Assembly (NCBI GenBank): GCA_022818135.1
Contig: JAFMSR010000002.1
Span: forward strand, 47,403,499-47,467,498
Reading direction: 5' to 3'
Length of the DNA stretch: 64,000 nt
DNA from: Saxidomus purpurata
Taxonomy: Eukaryota > Mollusca > Bivalvia > Venerida > Veneridae
Position numbers and translations under genes: made by a program. The notes beneath the pieces were generated by a model. That model saw only the letters and a program-made list of their open reading frames with translations, had not been told where the DNA came from and searched no databases. Of this stretch, positions 58,734 to 64,000 are shown piece after piece (positions within the stretch are counted from its first letter, which is position 1; every line of letters starts with the position of its first letter).

Positions 58734-60138
58734 ATGGCAGATGACAGAATAAGGGAATTAGAAATCATGATAAGACTGATAGACATTGAGATTATTTTGG
58801 CCAGGAGGCGTGAGGGGAGACAAGAACAAGCCAACAGAAGAAGAAGAAGAAGGAGGCAAGTTTGGACAAGAGAATGGCTCAACAGAAGGGTCATGTTTGG
58901 TCAATATGATACTCTGTTACATGAACTAAACAGAGAAGACCCCAGGTGTTACAAGAACTTCCTCCGTGTTGATGCTGACTTGTTTCAGGAGTTTGTGAGA
59001 CGTGTCGGGCCACAAATAACCAAGAAAACAACCAGTTGGAGGTAAACAATAATATCTATTTTTCAGGGAAAAGCAATATATCCAATTATAAATCTAAATG
59101 TGAGAATTGTAAAACACATGTCGATGATTAATAATTTTGTACTTTTATTTATTTTCAGAGAGCCATTGGACCCTGGACTGGATTAAGCTTGCAATCACAC
59201 TCAGACACATGGCCACTGGTGCTACATTCAGAGAGTTGATGTACAGTTTCCGGGTAGCAGACAACACAATCTCAAAATTCATACCGACAGTCCTGGAGGC
59301 TATAGTCGACACATTCCAAGCCGAAGTTATGCCACCACTTATTGAGCCAGATGAATGGAGGGAAGTCAGTGACAGGTTCAACATCAAGTGGAATTTCCCC
59401 CATGCTTGTGGTGCCCTGGATGGCAAGCATATTCCTATCAAGGCCCCACCAAATTCTGGATCACTCTACCACAACTACAAGGGCTTCTTCTCCATGATCC
59501 TTCGGGCATTGGCAGATGCCGACTACAAGTTTATATGGGTATCAGTGGCGGAGTATGGCTCAGCATCCGATTGCCAAGTGTTCAACGAATCTGAATTAAG
59601 GGAATTGGTGGAAGGAGGTGAGCTAGGCTTCCCTGATCCAGAGCCACTGCCAGGCCTGACGGAAAACCTGGCCTACTTCTTCCTGGGAGACGAAGCATTT
59701 GCCTTGAGGACATGGATGATGAAACCCTACTCAAGGATGGGCCTTGGCCACGATGAGCGCATATTCAACTACAGGCTGTCTCGTGCCAGAAGGGTGGTGG
59801 AGAATGCATTCGGAATATTGGCCAACAGATTTCAATGTCTGCTTCATGCAACAGTTTATAAGAAAACAGAAAGTGTGAAGTCCCTAGTCCTTGCTTGTGT
59901 CATGTTGCACAACCTTTTGAGGATACGTTACCCTGGTGTACCAGCCAATGCCGACCAAGAGGACCAAAACCATGCCCTAGTACCCGGGGTATGGCGAGAG
60001 GAGAGTCAACTAGTGGACGCAGGAGGACATGCTGGCCGCAACGTAGACCACAACCTTGGAAAGCAACAAAGAAACTACCTCAGGGATTACTTCATGTCGG
60101 AAGCTGGTTCGGTTCCATGGCAAGAACAGATGATATAA
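58734..60138 (+). CDS. HARBI1-like PIF/Harbinger transposase (DDE_Tnp_4), two exons
   Basis: This is the cut-and-paste nuclease of the transposon, expected to act in the nucleus. Exon 1 is 58734-59041 (start MADDRIRELEIM, a basic run of nine arginines and lysines near residue 40, then LNREDPRCYKNFLRVDADLF). Exon 2 starts at 59159-59163 and runs to TAA at 60138. The helix-turn-helix region has ITLRHMATGATFRELMYSF. The catalytic residues are in GALDGKHIPIK (first Asp), FFLGDEAFALR (second Asp) and RARRVVENAFG (Glu, about 37 residues on). Exon 2 is free of stops and the product would be about 430 residues, normal for the family. The junction is odd: the usual CAG acceptor at 59158 gives the conserved REPLDPGL but meets a stop nine codons on. 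An AG four bases further (exon from 59163) keeps frame. No host HARBI1 function is implied. Confidence 0.93.
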
Positions 60139-60372
60139 TAGACTAGTCACTTTTGCAGTTGATATAGACTAGTAACCTTTGTATATCATTTCATGAATTT
60201 ATATTGGAATCTAAATGCTCGGACTCATTATACATACAATCATATTTGATTTGCTAGATATGATGATTTGAAAGTTTAACAGTTTTTTTTTTCAAGAACA
60301 GTCTTCAAAGAGATTTTAATAAATTAGTGTCAAAAGAGTTAAGTAAGTGTTGAATTGCTTTAAACGTTGTAC

Positions 60373-60378
60373 AATAAA
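60373..60378 (+). terminator. Poly-A signal AATAAA of the HARBI1-like gene
   Basis: AATAAA lies 235 bp after the stop codon, the first clear signal on this strand (a second, overlapping AATAAA-like copy follows). Confidence 0.5.
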
Positions 60379-60754
60379 TAAAATTAAACTTTTTTCCAGT
60401 ATAAAATATAATCCTGCCAAGAACAATCCAAAAGTTCTATGATTGCCATCATATGGTTTAATTCTTTCACTGCCAATGTCGTCTATAGGCATGATTACAA
60501 ATATGTAAGCCCCAGATTAAACACCACTTTGAAAAAGCAACGCGTAATCTTGGGATAAAATATTTGTATATACAGTCAGTTTGATGTTCTTTGCTTCTTT
60601 ATACACAGTTACATTTGCTAGATATCGTGTTTGGAAAGTGTAATAGCACTTTTTGAGCTCAAAGTGGTTTTGATAAGAGTACAGCTTCCTAACTGGTAAC
60701 TTAATTTTTGGACCAAGGGACAAAGTAGTTATTTCTTCGAAGGGAAAAATGAAT

Positions 60755-60847
60755 AATAAGATGTACCTTTATAAGGGAACAAATGTTATTTCAAAGAAAA
60801 TATCTAAGAAAAATAACCACTGCTCGCTTATAAAGGTACATCTTATT
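60755..60847. repeat. 21-bp perfect inverted repeat between the convergent genes
   Basis: Arms AATAAGATGTACCTTTATAA(G) at 60755-60775 and its exact complement at 60827-60847 flank a 51-base spacer. It sits midway between the two convergent 3' ends. It could be a small MITE, an RNA hairpin in both 3' regions, or a barrier to read-through. Confidence 0.65.
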
Positions 60848-61033
60848 TTTTTCTATGGGAACCTTTAATTTTATTTTTGCAAAGTGATAATAATAAAATA
60901 TTTAATAAGCAGTTCATTTATAATAAAGCCAATCTTATTTCAAAGAAAACTCTCCATTATAAAAGAACTACTTCCTAAATATTTATAATATTCAACGAAA
61001 AAGAAATACATGTTTTACATTTCAACAATAAAC

Positions 61034-61039
61034 TTTATT
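61034..61039 (-). terminator. Poly-A signal of the MADF gene
   Basis: AATAAA on the minus strand (TTTATT on plus) lies about 217 bp past the stop codon at 61256. Confidence 0.5.
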
Positions 61040-61255
61040 TTAAGTTTAACCACTTGAAAAAAAAATGACAATCAAAATCACAACATCAGCATCATGTTTG
61101 TCAGCATAATCATTTAAATTTTTTTAAACAACACAAAATAGTCATTAGACTCCAATGACTGTCTTATAATAATTTCAAATTAAACTCCTTGATAGAAAAT
61201 CATTTAAAAATTGCCATAATAACAAATTCCCGGAAACAGTTCTTGGTGTCTTGGT

Positions 61256-63353
61256 TCAGTATGAGGTAGTCTTGTCATCGTCCTGAATCATATGCCTCAT
61301 AAACGAAGACATGTTCTGGCTTGCGTCAGCAGGCTGGGTGGTGGGTGTACTGGCCATCTGTGGTGTGCTCACGGTGGGACTTTGGACGGTGGTAGTAGAA
61401 AATGAAGGTATTCCTGCAGCAGCAGCAGCAGCACCTGCAATGATACCATCTGTGGTCACTGTGGCTGTTGGGGTGCGACGAACAGTTAGTGTTGCATAGG
61501 TAGGGGCTGGTGGTGGACATGAAGATCCAGTAAAATCTGGATAGCAGCCTTGAAGTGTGGTGAAGAAGTGTCGTCTCTCTGTCTCAGTGGTGGGGGGATT
61601 CAGTTGCTGTGCCAGTTGAAGGGCCATGGCGTGGTCCTGGGCATACTGTGGTGGCTGCTGCTGTGCCTGGTGCATTGGGCGTTGAGGGGTCATGAAGTCC
61701 TGGAGGATGGGCTGATGCTGCTGTGCTGGTACAGAGGGAAGCAGCTGGAGTGGCAGCTGCTGGGTCTGCTGCCTGGAGAGGTCCACATAACGCAATGCGG
61801 AGGCAAGGGTTTCGGTCATGAACTGATCCCGGAGAGATGGCGTCATTTGGCGCATTAGGTGTGTCAGTTGTCTGGTGGTGACAGCTGCCGCGTCAGTCCT
61901 TTCTTGCCTCAGTTGTCTCAACTCCTGTGTCAACTGTAAAGAAATCAAAACATAGCTATTAAAGTAAGATATTTAAATAATTTTCTCAAATATTTATTAC
62001 TCAATTTACTCTAAAATTCATTGATTCTAAAATATTTATTGGTAGATTTATTTTTAAAAAATGCCGGACATAGCCTTGATTTGTCAGTCAGCATTATGCT
62101 GCAACATGACTGGCATATATGTGTGTGCCCCGACCCGGGATCGAACTATGGATTACACGGCAAGCGCATTATCCACTGAGCTATGCAGGCCAGTTAATAC
62201 TTTGGCTACAATATGCGATCGACAATTTATATTTTACATATGTTCAAAGTTGCTGAAAAAATTCTGTGGTTAATAATACTTACAGCTTCCCTCTCTTCTA
62301 GCAGATTTGAATCTGAGTGGACTGAAGCTGTAGAAGGTGTAGACGGTGCATCTTCTGGTGCAGCTGGGTCTGAGGCTGGTATGTTCTGTGAGGGTGCATC
62401 GCCGTACCGCTTCTTCCTGGCAGCAGTCAACTGCAAAAGACAAATATCGTATTTTATTAACAAAAATCAAACTGGTTGGTTACATACATTATTCTAACAG
62501 TTACATTAATAAACAAAATAAAATTTAAAAAAGAATATTTTAAAAAAAATACTCACATCCACACCTTTCCGTACGGGGATCGATGTACAATGCCCCTTGA
62601 GGAAGGACATGCTCTCTACCACCCACTGCTGTCGGGCGGTCATCAAGACTGTACCACTGCCACTGGCCGGACGCTTCATCAACTTTGTAAACGCCGTACG
62701 CTGCCCAAGATACCATTTGTATAGGTCCTGTCCGGTCAACCCCTCTCCAAGCTGGGCGGCTTTGTCGGCGAACAACTGGTCCCGCTTCTTCGTGTTTTGT
62801 AATCAGCATGCGCCTTGTTGAAAATACTGGGGTTAGCCTGGATCCACTCTATCACATCGACTTCCTCGGCATCGGTGAGTTTTCGGGTGATGCGCTGGAT
62901 GGTTCTGCAATTAGACAAAAGAAAACAAAATTAATAAACTGAATAAACATACTGTTAATTTATTTCAGTTAAAACAATTATAGTACAGTTGTCAATTTGT
63001 CAAAAATAATATCTACATACTGAGAAATCATTGATATCAATATTTACTCCATGTTACATAGATAAAAATTAAAAATAAATAAATATATAAATAAAAAAAA
63101 ATGTGAAGCAATGTAAAATGTACCTTTTTTTCGTGGGTGCGGCAGTTCCTGGAGGGCCCATCGAGCTGGCATCCGAGTCTGAATCTCTGGGTATCTCGTC
63201 AGGTAGTGCCAGCGGGTCCTCCAGCTCATCAGGGTCGACAGGGTCAACAGGTTGAAGTGGTCGGAGGGCCTTTGTGGCCCTTTTTGTATTCTCGCTGGGA
63301 GAATCTTCCATGGTGGGGATTCTTTTGGGGACCTTCTTCTTCTTTGGAGGCAT
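61256..63353 (-). CDS. Harbinger-encoded MADF (Myb/SANT-like) DNA-binding protein, four exons, one frameshift
   Basis: This is the second protein of the transposon, expected to bind its ends and assist the transposase. Exons are 63353-63124, 62904-62557, 62430-62284 and 61933-61256. All three junctions have GT/AG and keep frame. Exon 1 starts MPPKKKKVPKRIP (basic, NLS-like) and is Pro/Asp-rich. Exon 2 holds the MADF domain: TDAEEVDVIEWIQANPSIF, HADYK, then after a one-base gap DQLFADKAAQLGEGLTGQ and YLGQRTAFTKLMKRP. Exons 3-4 hold coiled-coil-like EEREALTQELRQLRQER followed by a Gln/Pro/Thr-rich tail with a seven-alanine run. The break lies in a four-base run at 62795-62798, where five bases would restore frame. 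An upstream in-frame ATG (63380) is less likely. A tRNA-like repeat sits in intron 3. Product about 465 residues if intact. Confidence 0.85.
62120..62192 (-). repeat. tRNA-like sequence in an intron of the MADF gene
   Basis: On the minus strand there is the A-box TAGCTCAGTGG, a central CGCTTGCCG and B-box AGTTCGATCCCGGG. The anticodon and acceptor stems pair poorly. It is probably a SINE head or tRNA pseudogene that entered the transposon. Confidence 0.6.
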
Positions 63354-63439
63354 TATGTAGCAAGTACTCTGTTGTTTCAAGGTGGCAGCAGGTAGTTGTG
63401 TTTTCTGTTGTGTTCGAGTGCTGTATGATCATATACGAG

Positions 63440-63935
63440 CTTTGTACAGACGTAGAGACCGTGTCGTACTTGACCATGTATAATTCGTACTTGAACCGTA
63501 TTGGTCGTATGGCGATCGTATGAAACCGTATTGGTCGTATGGCGATCGTATAAAACCGTGTGTACACTCGTGTGAATCGTACGGTGATCGTGTGACATTC
63601 GAGTGTTAATCCGGGTGTTGGATGTAGGACTTGGGAACGGTTTCACACGATTCCATACGATTTATATACGATATTGACACGGTTGAGCTCACTCGTGGAG
63701 TGGACTTCATGTGCGGTTGTATATACGGTCTCGTACGGTCTCTCACGGTCTTGTACGATCGCTAATACGATCATACACGGACATGGCACCCGTGCCAGTT
63801 TTTTAAAAGTTTTAAAAATCATACACGGCTTTCACGGATACACTCGAATGGCCCGAGTGTAACTCGGATAAGGCCACGGTTGGTTCGGTTGTATGTACGG
63901 TTTACACGGGTGGCCAACCGTATAAGCCGTGTGTT
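63440..63935. repeat. Right subterminal ACCGTA/ATCGTA word array of the Harbinger element
   Basis: It is dense in CGTACGGT, ATCGTATG, ACCGTGTG and TACGGTCT words, including a tandem repeat of about 48 bp (TTGGTCGTATGGCGATCGTA near 63503 and 63531). It also covers the promoter side of the MADF gene, so DNA binding here could feed back on its expression (inference). Confidence 0.7.
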
Positions 63936-64000
63936 CTGTGTGAGACAGGCTTAAATACAAGAAAAACAGTGATACAAAGCGGGCCAACAAACAATAATCC

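Larger units (their letters stand above)
58279..63951. mobile_element. PIF/Harbinger transposon, both genes present
   Basis: The ends GCCTGTCTCACACAGAACAC (left) and its exact complement (right, 63931-63950) are perfect over 20 bp and flanked by TAA (58276-58278, 63952-63954). The three-base TAA target is the PIF/Harbinger hallmark. Inside are a plus-strand HARBI1-like transposase (58734-60138) and a minus-strand MADF DNA-binding gene (63353-61256), convergent, with poly-A signals between them. Terminal regions of 350-500 bp are dense in ACGGT/ACGAT words. The left TIR begins one base after the 9-bp duplication of the neighbouring foldback element. Confidence 0.95.

Noticed and set aside
58643..58894. 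Antisense frame with a poly-Leu stretch over HARBI1 exon 1
   Set aside because: It is the complement of the arginine-rich run in the real exon. Other antisense frames at 59145-59441 and 61311-61858 are likewise shadows of real exons.

Overview
This AT-rich animal sequence is made almost entirely of transposable elements. No prokaryotic, viral or obvious single-copy host gene is visible. The repeat families (hairpin-microsatellite-minisatellite elements starting AGCTCACCTGGCAC or TATACCCCCGAAACG), tRNA-derived SINEs, small spliced exons and the transposon genes (PIF/Harbinger, hAT, THAP, DUF4806, DUF3504, pogo-like HTH_psq) suggest a lophotrochozoan, most likely a bivalve mollusc. The species assignment is inference.

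Layout. 1-3355: intergenic DNA with a decayed three-exon DUF4806 gene on the minus strand. 3356-23539: mostly short rolling-circle-like elements, here called families A to J, several nested, plus two motif-rich inverted-repeat elements and a small hAT-like MITE. 24217-30511: a 6.3 kb DNA transposon with 39-bp terminal inverted repeats (TIRs) and a broken DDE transposase carrying a C-terminal SWIM zinc finger. 30512-35036: more of the short elements, which have truncated a THAP-domain gene and a DUF3504 recombinase-like fragment. 35137-38398: an inverted-repeat element full of CCAGGA/TCCTGG words. 38399-44059: old repeats, a pogo-type HTH_psq relic and a tRNA-Ser-like SINE. 44068-50685: a hAT element with a perfect 8-bp target-site duplication (TSD), hosting two later insertions. 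53176-63951: three elements nearly end to end: a 2.8 kb TIR element, a foldback element with a perfect 9-bp TSD, and a near-complete two-gene PIF/Harbinger transposon.

How the parts work together. In the Harbinger element, a HARBI1-like DDE nuclease (plus strand) and a MADF DNA-binding partner (minus strand) converge between terminal regions dense in ACGGT/ACGAT words, which are plausible binding sites for the partner. The A to J elements carry no proteins. They share a plan: 5' hairpin, microsatellite, tandem repeats, an asymmetric inverted repeat near the 3' end, a 3' stem-loop, and a CTTG or CTAG end running into T. This matches non-autonomous Helentrons, which would need an autonomous helper elsewhere. 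Two nested insertions restore the uninterrupted host sequence exactly, with no TSD. Several of these repeats are arrays of TCAAGGTCA, the extended half-site of NR5A/ERR nuclear receptors.
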